From: Prinsepia uniflora
Lineage: Eukaryota; Streptophyta; Magnoliopsida; Rosales; Rosaceae
Assembly (NCBI GenBank): GCA_032719365.1
Contig: CM064871.1
Coordinates: forward strand, 64,802,416 to 64,866,415
Reading direction: 5' to 3'
DNA: 64,000 bases
This document shows positions 9,811 through 20,507 of this stretch, piece after piece (within the stretch, counting starts at the first letter, position 1; every line of letters starts with the position of its first letter). The translations under genes were made by a program, and so were the position numbers. The notes under the pieces are model-generated. The model was not told where the DNA came from, made no database searches, and saw only the letters and a list, made by a program, of their open reading frames with translations.

Positions 9811-12671
9811 TGTAACGACCCGTCCCGAGAGCCAAGATTAGTAAAGTGATTAGTAACGGATTAGTGAGCTTAATTGGTGGTTAGTTGGTTACGTTTGGCC
9901 AGTTAGCGTAGAATGACGATTTTGCCCCTAGTATGGGCAAAATGTTGACTTTGAGTTCGGGTGGTCAATTGGACATTGACCAATGACTGTGATGTAGTTC
10001 GGGACGTCACGAGTCTGTAGACAGGTGGCACGCCCGATTCCGACATCCGAGGAGGAAGTTATGATGTTCGGAAAGTTGAGGGCATTATAATATTTTGGTT
10101 AAATAGAGGAAAATGTTGACTTTTGCTGGACTATTAGTTTTCACGTAGACCGAGGACCTTTAGGTAGATCTCGTCGTCCTGAGTTCAACGACAGGCGGCA
10201 TGTCTTCATCGGACATTGGACGGGCAAGATACGGGTCTAGAACGGTGAAAGGCAAAACAGTAATTGTAACTCATAAGTAGGGGCATTTTGGTCTTTTGGT
10301 GCATTGGGATTTGTGCAAGTGGATGAGGACAAGTGTACAGGGCTGATTGGGATATTTTGGTTTGGCCCTTGGGATGGTGACACGTGCAGTGTGTGTAGTG
10401 GCTTTCTAGGGAGTGCACGGTGTGTGTGTTTTTAAATTGTGCGGTGTGTGCAGCCGTGTTCGAATAAGAGAGAAACAGAGAGTGAGGTTGAGGGAAATCG
10501 ATCAGGTGAAGGGTGGTGTGAGGTGCTGTGTTTTGGTGAGTGAGAGTAGAGATCGAGAGAGAGGTAGTGAGTGAGGTGAGTGAGAGTTTGAGTGAGGAAA
10601 ACTGGTGTGAGAAGGAGGTGAGGTTTCGGGAAAACACAGAGAAGTGTCGAGGGAGTTTGGTGGTGGTTTTGATGTGTAATTGATCAATCGAGGCTGGTGG
10701 TGGTGTCCAAAGGATGGAGGAGACTTAGAGGGGTCTCATAGCCACGGTGGAGCTCACGGCGGCGGCCTGAGCACTGATAATTTCTCTAATTCCCTTGTTT
10801 GCTCTGTTTTTCCCGTGAAGTTCAAATCGATAGTCGTGACGGTAGGGGCTGATTCGACGTGGTTGGTGAGGTTTGGTGAGTTCAGTAGGTTCCTAGGAGT
10901 TGTTTAAGGTCGACACCGTGACGGGGGAATACACGGGTGGCCGGGAGGAAGAACAGATTTTTGGGAGGTTACGGGTTCGAGTTAGGCACGTTGGTTTAGA
11001 GGCCGTGTTGGAGTGATTGTATGAAGGGAATGGATTACTGGGTAGAGGACACAGAGAATGGTGAAAAGAGGGAGGAAAATGGTGGACGGGCGGCGGAGAA
11101 CCGGTCACGCTGATCCGGAACAGTGCACGGGTTCGAAGGTTAAAGATGAACAGTGACTGTGCAGGCACGTGAGGCCCACGCGCAGCCACTTTGGGCGGCG
11201 CATGGGGGTGCGTACGGGGGTATTTAGGGAAACTTTCAACTAAGTTTTTGGTCTAGATGTTGTAACGAGTCTATTGGGATAGGTATCGGGTTAATCGGAC
11301 GTCGAATCGAGTTAGTTCTGTGAGGTTGAAGGCTTAGGGTCTCGGTTCGTTACGTTTAGGACCCGGGGATTTTTGGGGAAAATTAGGAGGACCTTAGTGA
11401 ACGTGTTAGTGACGTACTTTGGTGACTTGTGACAGGATCGGGAGTCCCCGAGGAGGACAAGGAACGTGCAGGACGTTCGGGACGCGAGTGACGTACCCGG
11501 TATCTGTGAGTGGACCCCTTCTCTATACTTGAGCATGCATAACTACTTTTCTATAGTTGTTTTATGGTTTTACTCATGATTTCATGTTTATTGAATCTAC
11601 TATGTTATTTTTACATAAGTGCACGTTTTTCGAGAAGTTCAGTTTTCAGCACGTTTTACGAGAAATGTTTGAATTCTGATTATGATGCTATGATTTTGGG
11701 ATTTCAAATGATAAATGGTTTTCAATGATTATAAAAGGATTTTGGAACATGATTTTGATGATCAAGGTTTTCGGTTTTAGAATCGGATTTCGGAAAGTGG
11801 AATTTGGTTTTAAAGTTGAAAAGTGGAATTCCGGATTTGGGTTCGGAACGACGGTTCTGGATGCCGGAAGGGCATCAGACCAGTGATTTCAGATTCGGTT
11901 TTGGATATGGATTTAGAAATGGTTTTCAAATGGTTTTGGATTGGATTTGCTGGATCTGGTTATTGGGTTTAAAGACTCGGATATTGTGATTGACGGGGGA
12001 CGGGCCCGGATTGGGTTTAAAGACCCGGATTGAGTTTAAAAACTCGGAGTTTAAAGACTCGGATGATTGAGGCCTGGATTGAGTTTAAAGACTCAAGAGT
12101 TTAAAGACTCGGATAGGTCCAGCAGGTTTGATCGGATAATGATTGTTTGGTATTTATGCTTTATGATATGGTTTTATGATACTTATGACGTGGTTTCTAT
12201 AACTGTTTTTATGACGATCCTTATGTGATTTACCACTGGTTTCAGCTCATGGGTTATGCATGTGTGTTTTTAAAACGGAGGGCTAAAACCCTGGTTTGAT
12301 TATAAAACGGTTTTCGAAACTTTTATTCTTTATGGTCCACTCAAACTTTCTAGTTTTTAATTGCCCTCCAGGTCGTGGAGCTAGCGCGGGGGTTGACGTT
12401 GAGGCAGCGTCGGAAGCATAGAATACTCGAGAGTGACCCAGGAGTGATTTAAATTTTTCGTTGTGCGTATCTTTTGTGTGTCAGTTTTTGTTTTTTTTAG
12501 TGTGGTACTATGCTCTGTATAACTGCTAACTCTAGGATGTTGTAAATTCTCCTGCGTCTGACAATGTAGTTTGTGTGTTTTCATGAGATTCTTTGGTCTT
12601 TCGTTTGGGGTTATCAGACGGGAGCAGGATTTGCCTCGGTTTTCTGGGTGGAACTGGGGTGGGTCTTGACA
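9811..12671 (+). repeat. 5' LTR of the gag-only element (2861 bp)
   Basis: Starts TGTAACGACCCGTCCCGAGA and ends GGTGGGTCTTGACA. U3 contains two related modules (about 9900-10075 and 10080-10260). A minisatellite lies at 11968-12115. It is 64 bp shorter than the 3' LTR, and the difference falls in the minisatellite. Confidence 0.95.
11968..12115 (+). repeat. Minisatellite in the 5' LTR
   Basis: Tandem GAGTTTAAAGACTCGG and GGGTTTAAAGACCCGG units, with the interspersed phrase GATGATTGAGGCCTGGATT occurring once. In the 3' LTR the same array has one extra repeat block. Confidence 0.9.
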
Positions 12672-12673
12672 AT

Positions 12674-12686
12674 TGGTATCAGAGCA
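12674..12686 (+). promoter_or_regulatory. Primer-binding site (initiator Met tRNA)
   Basis: TGGTATCAGAGCA starts two bases after the 5' LTR. It matches the complement of the plant initiator-methionine tRNA 3' end, the usual primer for minus-strand DNA synthesis in plant LTR retrotransposons. Confidence 0.92.
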
Positions 12687-12769
12687 TAGGTTTGTTGGTT
12701 TGTGTCTGTTGTGAGGTTGTGTTTAGGTTGTTTGACGGATTCTATGCCTCTTTCAGCGGACGTTTGACC

Positions 12770-13766
12770 ATGCCTCCGAGACGTGATCCCCATCCACGAC
12801 TTGAAGACGAAGCGGCGAGAGGGACAGAGAGTGCTACGATCGAGCGAGCCCAGTGGCTCGGGGCTACGACGTTTAGTGGTGGGGCAGATCCTGATGAAGC
12901 CCAGTGGTGGATCACGAGACTTGAGAGCGGATTTTCGCAGTGATGCATTGCCGACTGGAGGATTGAGTGTTACTGGCTACCTTCTTACTAGATGGTGCGG
13001 CGTACGAGTGGTGGTATACCCTCGAGTTGTCTGGCTGGGATGCCCACACTGTTACTTGGGAGACGTTTAGGGAGCGGTTCCTAGATCAGTATTACCTTCG
13101 TTCTTTTCGCGATGCCAAGGAGGCTGAGTTTCTGCAACTCCAACAGGGGAGTATGAGTGTGGCTGAGTACGAACAGAAATTTCAGTTGTTGTCTCGTTTT
13201 GATCCTGCGTTTGTGGCCACTGAAGCCGAGAAGTGCCGTAGGTTTGAGTTGGGCCTGCGAGGCGAGATTCGAGCCATAGTGACGGCTGGATCGTTTGCTA
13301 CCCTCCGAGAGTTGTCAGATGATGCGGTGAGGGTTGAGGCTAGCTTGCCGGTACGACGCCAGGAGCCACCTTTTTCTGGAGCTTCGAGCCAGAGGACACC
13401 GAAGAGAGGTAACTTCAGTGGAGTATCGTCGGCGGGCACGATGATCGTTTTGGCAGACCTGGTAGTTTCCAGAGTTCAGGATTTCGTGGTTACCGAGCAC
13501 AACCGACTTCGCAAACCAGTGCGACATCTGTTGCGTCTACAGGGAGACCGAGTCCTTCTGGTCGGGATGTGTGTTACTACTGTAGGGAGCGAGGTCACTT
13601 CCGACGTGAGTGTCCGTTGTTACCACAGGAGGGTGGTGTAGGCCGAGGAGCGGCGGAGCCCGAACGGAGCACGGCGTCAGCGTCAGGGACAGCAGGCACT
13701 AGAGGAGGTGGAGGTGCCACTAGTAGTTCGAGGGGACGTGGCAGGTCTTCAGGACCCCAGGCCTGA
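12770..13766 (+). pseudogene. gag: Gag polyprotein, frameshifted
   Basis: Starts ATG CCT CCG AGA (MPPRRDPHPR) at 12770. The first frame contains GATTFSGGADPDEAQWWI. After a frame change near 12940, FLLDGAAYEWW, FRERFLDQYY, AEFLQLQQGSMSVAEYEQKF and CRRFELGLRGEIR give the capsid-like Retrotrans_gag domain. After a second frame change near 13560 comes a CCHC zinc knuckle, CYYCRERGHFRREC (Cys-x2-Cys-x4-His-x4-Cys). The product would pack element RNA in virus-like particles. Two frame changes mean it cannot be made as one protein from this copy. Confidence 0.88.
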
Positions 13767-14412
13767 GTGTTTGCGATGAATCAGCAGGAGGCTCAGTCAG
13801 CACCCGGTGCCGTGACAGGTACTTTTACTATCCTTGGTTAAGTGGTACACAGTGTTGTTTGGTTTCGGGATAAGTTTAGGACTTTCCCTATGTGATCTGG
13901 AGTGACGAGGTTCAGGACTACAGTGAGTTCTGTTGAAGGGTGACGGAAGGAACTGGAAAGGAGTGACTATAACTGATTGATATGAGGTTATTGAAGAGAA
14001 CCCACAATCTAGAGATTGCCTTTAGGACTTTGTTGGTTTATTCCGATAAGGTGGTCGACGTCATTAAGTAGTAAGCGGGTAGGTAGTTTTTGGACTAGAT
14101 TTGTTTCCGGAAGGTGTAGGTGGTAGGACGTGAGGATGTACTCTATGAATTCTATTGGGTACTCTAAATGGGGTATTTTAAAATACCTTTGTTTTCTGTT
14201 TATAGAGTTTCCCTTGCGTATACCATGAAGTTCTAGTTGTACAGAAAGAGGGTCAGAAGTGCTGAGCTGGTAGTAGGAGTGTTGTGAAATACCCAAGGTG
14301 GAGATGATAGGTTGGAAACTAATCAGAGCAGTTGGTTTGACAGGAGTAGCTGTTGTTTGGGTAGGAGACCCAGGTATCGGGAACGAGCTGTGGAATTTCG
14401 GGGACGAAATTC
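13767..14412 (+). other. Residual internal sequence where pol has been lost
   Basis: A short frame MNQQEAQSAPGAVTGTFTIL resembles the start of the protease region, then homology ends. The rest, up to the polypurine tract, shows no reverse transcriptase or integrase motif in any frame. The simplest reading is one large internal deletion. Confidence 0.65.
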
Positions 14413-14429
14413 TTTTAAGGAGGGTAGGT
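14413..14429 (+). promoter_or_regulatory. Polypurine tract before the 3' LTR
   Basis: TTTTAAGGAGGGTAGGT lies directly before the 3' LTR and follows GGGGACGAAATTC, a layout common in Tekay-like elements. It would prime plus-strand DNA synthesis. Confidence 0.85.
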
Positions 14430-17354
14430 TGTAACGACCCGTCCCGAGAACCGGGATTAGTAAAATGATTAGTAATGGATTAGTGAACTTAATCGGTGGT
14501 TAGTTGGTTACGTTTGGCCCGTTAGCGTAGAATGACGACTTTGCCCCTAGTTTGGGCAAAATGTTGACTTTGAGTTCGGGTGGTCAATTGGACATTGACG
14601 GATGACTGTGACGTAGTTCGGGACGTCACGAGTCCGTAGACAGGTGGCACGCCCGATTCCGACATCCGAGGAGGAAGTTATGATGTTCGCAAGGTTGAAG
14701 GCATTACGGTAATTTGGTTAAATAGAGAAAAATGTTGACTTTTGCTGGACTATTAGTTTTCACGTAGACCGAGGACCTTTAGGTAGATCTCGTCGTTCTG
14801 AGTTCAACGACAGGCGGCATGTCTTCATCGGACATTGGACGGGCAAGATACGGGTCTAGAACGGTGAAGGGCAAAACAGTAATTGTAACTCATAAGTAGG
14901 GGCATTTTGGTCTTTTGGTGCATTGGGATTTGTGCAAGTGGATGAGGACAAGTTTACAGGGCTGATTGGGATATTTTGGTTTGGCCCTTGGGATGGTGAC
15001 ACGTGCAGTATGTGTAGTGGCTTCTAGGGAGTGCACGGTGTGTGTGTGTTTTTAAATTGTGCGGTGTGTGCAGCCGTGTTCGAAGAAGAGAGAAACAGGG
15101 AGTGAGGTTGAGGGAAATCGATCAGGTGAAGGGCGGTGTGAGGTGCTGTGTTTTGGTGAGTGAGAGTAGAGATCGAGAGAGAGGTAGTGAATGAGGTGAG
15201 TGAGAGTTTGAGTGAGGAAAACTGGTGTGAGAAAGAGGTGAGGTTTCGGGAAAACACAGAGAAGTGTCGAGGGAGTTTAGTGGTGGTGTTGATGTGTAAT
15301 CGATCAATCGAGGCTGGTGGTGGTGTCCAAAGGACGGAGGAGACTTAGAGGGGTCGCATAGCCACGATGGAGCTCACGACGGCGGCCTGAGCACTGGTAA
15401 TTTCTCTAACTCCCTTGTTTGCTCTGTTTTTCCGGTGAAGTTCAAATCGATAGTCGTGACGGTAGGGGCTGAGTCGAAGTGGTTGGTGAGGTTTGGTGAG
15501 TTCAGTAGGTTCTTAGGAGTTGTTTAAGGTCAACACCGTTACAGGGGAGTACACTGGTGGCCGAGAGGAATAACAGAGCTTTGGGAGGTTATGGGTTCGA
15601 GTTAGGGACGTTGGTTTAGAGGCCGTGTTGGAGTGATTGGATGAAGGGAATGGATTACTGGGTAGAGGACACAGAGAATGGTGAAAAGAGGGAGGAAAAT
15701 GGTGGACGGACGGCGGAGAACCGGTCACGCCGGTCCAGAACAGTGCATGGGTTCGAAGGTTGAAGATGAACAGTGACTGTGCAGGCGTGTGAGGCCCACA
15801 CGCAGCCACTTTGGGCGGCGCGTGGGGGCGCGTGCGACGGTTTTTGGGGAAACTTTCAACTAAGTTTTTGATTTATATGTTGTAACGAGTCTATTGGAAT
15901 AGGTTTCGGGTTAATCGGACATCAAATCGAGTTAGTTTCGTGAGGTTGAAGGCTTAGGGTCTCGGTTCGTTACGTTTAGGACCCGGGGATTTTTGGGGAA
16001 AATTAGGAGGACCTTAGTGAACGTGTTAGTGACGTAATTTGGTGACTTGTGACAGGATCGAGAGTCCCTGAGGACGACGAGGAACGTGCAGGACGTTCGG
16101 GACGCGAGTGACGTACCCGGTATCTGTGAGTGGACCCCTTCTCTATACTTGAGCATGCATAACTGCTTTTCTATAGTTGTTTTATGGTTTTACTCATGAT
16201 TTCATGTTTATTGAATCTACTATGTTAGTTTTACATAAGTCCACGTTTTTCGAGAAGTTCAGTTTTCAGCACGTTTTACGAGAAATGTTTGAATTCTGAT
16301 TATGATGCTATGATTTTGGGATTTCAAATGATAAATGGTTTTCAATGATTATAAAAGGATTTTGGTACATAATTTTGATGATCAAGGTTTTCGGTTTTAG
16401 AATCGGGTTTCGGAAAGCGGTATTTGGTTTTAAAGTTGAAAAGTGGAATTCCGGATTTGGGTTCGGAACGACGGTTCTGAATGCCGGAAGGGAATCAGAC
16501 CAGTGATTTTGGATTCGGGTTTGGATATGAATTTAGAAATGGTTTTCAAATGGTTTTGGATTAGATTTGCTGGATCTGGTTATTGGGTTTAAAGACCCGG
16601 ATATTGTGATTGACGGGGGACGGGCCCGGATTGGGTTTAAAGACCCGGATTGAGTTTAAAGACTCGGAGTTTAAAGACTCGGATGATTGAGGCCTGGATT
16701 GAGTTTAAACTCGGAAGTTTAAAGACTCGGAGTTTAAAGACTCGGATGATTGAGGCCTGGATTGAGTTTAAAGACTCCGAAGTTTAAAGACTCGGATAGG
16801 TCCAGCAGGTTTGATCGGATAGTGATTGTTTGGTATTTATGCTTTATGATATGGTTTTATGATGCTTATGACGTGGTTTCTATAACTGTTTTTATGACGA
16901 GCTTTATGTGATTTACCACTGGTTTCAGCTCATGGGTTATGCATGTGTGTTTTCAAAACGGAGGGCTAAAACCCTGGTTTGATTATAAAACGGTTTTCGA
17001 AACTTTTATTTTTTATGGTCCACTCACACTTTCTGGTTTTTAATTGCCCTCCAGGTCGTGGAGCTAGCGTGGGGGTTGACGTTGAGGCCGCGTCGGAGGC
17101 ATAGAATACTCGAGAGTGACCCCGGAGTGATTTAAATTTTCCGTTGTGCGTATGTTTTGTGTATCGGTTTTTGTTTTTTTTAGTGTGGTACTATGCTCTG
17201 TATAACTGCGGACTCTGGGATGTTGTAAATCCTCATGCGTCTGATAATGTAGGTTGTGTGTTTTCGTGAGATTCTTTGGTCTTTCGTTTGGGGTTGTCAG
17301 ACGGGAGCAGAATTTGCCTCGGTTTTTGGGGTGGAACCGGAGTGAGTCCTGACA
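14430..17354 (+). repeat. 3' LTR of the gag-only element (2925 bp)
   Basis: Starts TGTAACGACCCGTCCCGAGA, ends GAGTGAGTCCTGACA. It is closely similar to the 5' LTR along its length, with scattered substitutions (about nine in the first 100 bases by eye), so the insertion is not very recent. The minisatellite at 16585-16800 has one more block than its partner. Confidence 0.95.
16585..16800 (+). repeat. Expanded minisatellite in the 3' LTR
   Basis: Same unit as 11968-12115, but the phrase GATGATTGAGGCCTGGATT occurs twice, adding about 63 bp. Confidence 0.9.
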
Positions 17355-17433
17355 GTTTTGACTAATGGTAGTGAAGGACAAGAAAAAAAAATGGATGTTC
17401 AATTGAAGTTATTGTTGGTTCAGTAGTTCTGTT

Positions 17434-17435
<2 letters not shown>

Positions 17436-17471
<36 letters not shown>
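17436..17471. repeat. (AT)18 microsatellite
   Basis: Uninterrupted AT dinucleotide tract just outside the LTR element, in the former upstream region of the receptor-kinase fragment. Confidence 0.97.
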
Positions 17472-17475
<4 letters not shown>

Positions 17476-17479
17476 CATT

Positions 17480-17870
17480 TGTGGAACCATGTTTAATATA
17501 TGCATTCTTCAATTCATCGAGTTTGTTGAAATTGTTGGCTCCAGAAATCAGCTGCTCCATCTCCGCCGTCGACATGGCTAAAACTCATATTCACTATTCA
17601 TCATCTTCTTCCTTCCTTCCTCCATTTTTTTTTTAAATTTTAAATTTTAATATCTTTTTATAAAATAATTAACCCACCAATCCCTTGTTGACATGTAAAC
17701 GTAAATAACGTTGTTCCTAACTTACTTAATGGATCGGAGCAACGAAGATACCAAAAGTGCAGTTGTGACAATATATTGGAACTAAATCCGTTTCGATAAG
17801 CAAAGTGATATTTAATATCCAGTTAATAGAGCAAAGTGAATAATAAGCCTATATATTAACCTCCGGTGTC
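17480..17870. repeat. Right arm of the inverted duplication
   Basis: The reverse complement matches 7621-9340. It includes a short piece of the receptor-kinase fragment tail (CCATGTCGACGGCGGAGATG on the minus strand) and lacks the 1061-bp MITE. Only about 390 bp remain, so this arm is shorter. Confidence 0.8.
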
Positions 17871-18420
17871 GAGTTCACACGATCGAGGGAGGGATTAATC
17901 CCATACTAATAAGTATGATAATACTTGTGTCACGTAAAAAAATATAAACTATAAGCTATTGATTGTGTGGGGTTGAATACGGAATGGGATAAAAATAAAT
18001 GGTTTAAATTTAAGATATTAAATGTGACATCAATTAATTAAGTTTCAGCCATTTTTAAACAACTAACATTGCTTGTGAAACTAATTTTAATTACATAGGA
18101 AATAATCATTATATGTGATCATAATAAATTACATAGAAACTAGACAAATTAAATAGCAATTGACACGTCCCAGATATTAGGATGGCAAATGGAAGTTTTA
18201 CAGAAGTTGACTTGTCCCATTTGGGATTCTGCCCCTACTCAACAAATCTCTTATTTCGGAAGATCATTCCTTCTCCAAAAAATGAAATTAATATAGCAAA
18301 GTAGATGAGTATTCAGAGTATATTACAGTACGTACATTGTTAGTAAAGTAGGTGAGTATTCAGAGGTTATTACTGTACGTACGCACAATATTGTGAGCTG
18401 AACATTCAAACCCCCAAACC
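17871..18420. other. AT-rich spacer before the right MIR395 unit
   Basis: No coding, transposon-end or RNA signal recognised. A short near-repeat reading AGTAGATGAGTATTCAGAG and AGTAGGTGAGTATTCAGAG occurs at about 18301 and 18347. Confidence 0.5.
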
Positions 18421-18449
18421 CATGGTTGTCTAACTTCGTTTTGGTAAAA

Positions 18450-18552
18450 ATCAAATGCCACTTGGAGTTCCCCCAAACACTTCAGTGGAATAAGAAGGGT
18501 AGCTACTATTCCCAATGAAGTGATTAAGGGAACTCTAGGTGACAGCTGATGA
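18450..18552 (-). ncRNA. MIR395: MIR395 precursor hairpin 3, canonical mature sequence
   Basis: Minus-strand 3' arm at 18485-18465 is exactly canonical miR395 (C plus TGAAGTGTTTGGGGGAACTC). The 5' arm reads CCTAGAGTTCCCTTAATCAC then TTCATTGGG, and the lower stem GTCACC pairs with AAGTGGCAT-side sequence. The loop is about 30 nt, as in typical MIR395 genes. It corresponds by position to the decayed hairpin 1 of the left unit. Targets of the family act in sulfate activation and long-distance sulfate transport. Confidence 0.92.
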
Positions 18553-18659
18553 ACAATATTCCTCTTTCAACGTGGACTCAAAATTAGCCGGATTGCATGG
18601 TATGTAGTGGAAGCAGGAATGTGGGAGGCTGTTAGTCTCCTTTTACTGTATCTGTAAAG

Positions 18660-18752
18660 TCAAATGGCAGCAGGAGTTCCCCAAACATTTCAGTAGGACC
18701 ACTATTTCGATCCCAATGAAATGATCAAGGGAACTCTTGGTGGCATCTGACT
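18660..18752 (-). ncRNA. MIR395: MIR395-like hairpin 4 (decayed mature sequence)
   Basis: The mature-like stretch at 18693-18674 reads CTGAAATGTTTGGGGAACTC on the minus strand, one G shorter than canonical miR395 and with a G-to-A change at position 6, inside the seed. The 5' arm CCAAGAGTTCCCTTGATCAT is still close to that of hairpin 2, its counterpart in the left unit. The bulge created by the missing base would shift pairing. It is probably a poorly functional paralogue. Confidence 0.75.
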
Positions 18753-18835
18753 ACATTTCTCTCTCTACTTGCTTACTTAATTAAAGACTTGTTCTGTTCT
18801 GTTGGTTTGGATGAGTTGCAACCGATTCTTCCTAG

Positions 18836-18843
18836 TATATATA
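18836..18843 (-). promoter_or_regulatory. Candidate TATA box of the right MIR395 unit
   Basis: TATATATA on the minus strand about 85 bp upstream of hairpin 4, at the same relative place as the box at 5727-5734. Confidence 0.6.
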
Positions 18844-19353
18844 CCGAGTTCCTCTCCATGTTTAAGCAATGAATCTAGACAACATTAAGGGCACGCTACA
18901 TGGATGCTACTAAATGAAGGGAAAATAATATTTATTGATCGAGCTGACTGTCATGTTCCTTTCAGCCTTTTCATTTCCTTGTTTCAAGTCATGACAACAC
19001 CTCATATTTGCTTCTGGAATGAATCGATGTCATGATTTTGTGCCCAAGAAAGTGGTGAAAGGAACAGGTCTGGATATGAAGAGAACAACAAAGCTAGGGT
19101 TGGGACGTGGGATTTGAGAGATCTAAATAATTATGACCACAGACCACTCGCTTCTCAACTTTTGTTTTCTCACCCTTTCATTTGACTGTGATTCTGACCA
19201 GGTTCAGTTTTCCCTTACTTTTTAACTTCATGGGAATTTCTTTTCTCTACCAACTGGTCCTTCCACGTTCATCAAGGTTAATAATGAACTGGCCACCGCT
19301 TCATGAGTATGTAATAGGACATAAATAGCCTTCATCAGCATCAATCCCCCTCC

Positions 19354-19356
<3 letters not shown>

Positions 19357-19384
<28 letters not shown>
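19357..19384. repeat. (AT)14 microsatellite
   Basis: Uninterrupted AT tract followed by GATTATGTCTC. A second TA tract followed by the same GATTATGTCTC lies at 19411-19429, so the block has been duplicated. Confidence 0.95.
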
Positions 19385-19387
<3 letters not shown>

Positions 19388-19745
19388 TATGTCTCAGTTT
19401 GTCAAGTGTTTATATATATATATATATATGATTATGTCTCGTAGACTAATTCCTCTTCCTAAACCCTGAGGTAGCATATTATCTCTTTGTTCCGGGCAAG
19501 AGTCAAATACAAATTAAAAACTTTACTAGTTAAATTAAATCGATCTGGTTCGTAATATAAACAAGCATCCATTCAACAACTCATATTATGCAGATAAAAA
19601 TACAAGAAAGATAGAAAATGATCATTCATCACTTAAATTAAGGAAAGCAGCTAGTCCATTAAAAATGATAGCAAAGTCTGGACCGAGGCTTGTGTAAGAT
19701 TGAGATTTCAGGTTTACTTGTATATAAGTATGCAGATAATAATCT

Positions 19746-20122
19746 TAGTCTTAGTAATGTTGTAAATAAATGTATTTGTAGTGGCTATTACATGTAAAGA
19801 TAGAAGGGTAGATAGGTCATTTTGTGAAGGACAATAAATGGTAACCCTAACTCTATATATAGACGGTTAAAGCTACCTAAAAACATAACTTCACCTTTCT
19901 GCATCTATCTTGTTTTCTACTCAATTCGCAACCTATTATTAGCATGATGCTCTAAACCAGCTGAAAATTCCGAATCAATTTGCTACCAAAAATCCCGAAT
20001 TGATTTACTGCCAAAAAGAATCCCAAAAGGGCTCATGTCGAAATCTCTTTTTCTTCCCTCGTCATGGAGGAAGACATCCTTCCTCTCTGCCATTTGTCTT
20101 TGAAAATATTCAACCATAAAAC
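19746..20122. other. Spacer left of the copia element, possible promoter or LTR-like piece
   Basis: Contains TGTTGTAAATAAATGTAT, a good TATA box (CTCTATATATAGAC at about 19850) and an ATG-led short frame near 20035 (MSKSLFLPSSWRKTSF). This could be an old copia-type LTR or a gene's 5' region cut by the copia insertion. No TSD or terminal match was found to decide. The copia TSD AAAAC occupies 20118-20122. Confidence 0.35.
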
Positions 20123-20447
20123 TGATGTGGATTAGAAAGTAGTTTCAAGAGAAGAAAATTGTTCTCTTGGGTGTGATAATTAGAGGAGTAAAATCTGAAG
20201 CAAAAGTTTCTTGAATTACACTTCACTCATCTACAACAACATACAAGCACAAGCTTAAATAAACTCACTCACATAGTAATTAATGCTACATAGAGAAACT
20301 AAAAAGACACATAGAGATAATCAAAAGACACATAGAAAATACCATAAAAAAACTCATACACTTAATTAACTTCAACCACCACCTAAGTAGATAATTCTAG
20401 ATTAATCTACCCATAACATTGTAGAGAAGTCTAGATTATTCTCAATA
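20123..20447 (-). repeat. Copia 3' LTR
   Basis: About 325 bp, matching 34677-35032. Shared phrases include TTTCAAGAGAAGAAAATTGT, AGTTTCTTGAATTACACTTC-like sequence and GAGAAGTCTAGATTATTCTC. The outer end lies beside AAAAC. The inner end is followed by the last codons of pol. Confidence 0.88.
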
Positions 20448-20507
20448 GCCCCCCTTAAGCTAGAATTCTCTTACTCCAATAAGATTCATCATCTTAACAA
20501 GTAGATA

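Larger units (their letters stand above)
9811..17354 (+). mobile_element. Gag-only Ty3/gypsy-type LTR retrotransposon, complete ends, TSD GTTTT
   Basis: The element has two long LTRs, a primer-binding site, a gag region and a polypurine tract, bounded by GTTTT at 9806-9810 and 17355-17359. The internal region is only about 1.76 kb: after gag and the first residues of the protease region the sequence jumps to the terminal purine-rich segment, so protease, reverse transcriptase, RNase H and integrase are absent. It could only move using enzymes made elsewhere. The GGAATTTCGGGGACGAAATT sequence before the 3' LTR and the MPPRR gag start resemble Tekay/Del-type chromoviruses, a lineage call that is inference. 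Confidence 0.95.
18421..19745. repeat. MIR395 segmental duplication, right unit
   Basis: Direct duplicate of 5382-7340, with the same order of hairpins, TATA box and downstream landmarks. It lacks the MITE and keeps the empty site at 19517-19524. Substitutions and small indels are common outside the hairpins, so the duplication is old. Confidence 0.85.

Noticed and set aside
11496..12412. Possible intron inside the LTR (GTGAGT donor near 11507, CCCTCCAG acceptor near 12372)
   Set aside because: The motifs are present and recur in other copies, but the donor context is poor and nothing shows splicing, so no feature was called.
12674..12686. tRNA-Met-like sequence
   Set aside because: It is only the short primer-binding site of a retrotransposon; no cloverleaf surrounds it. 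No complete tRNA gene was recognised in the window.
19746..20122. Solo copia LTR starting TGTTGTAA
   Set aside because: A TATA box and plausible start are visible, but no terminal CA with matching TSD was found, so it was left as an uncertain spacer.
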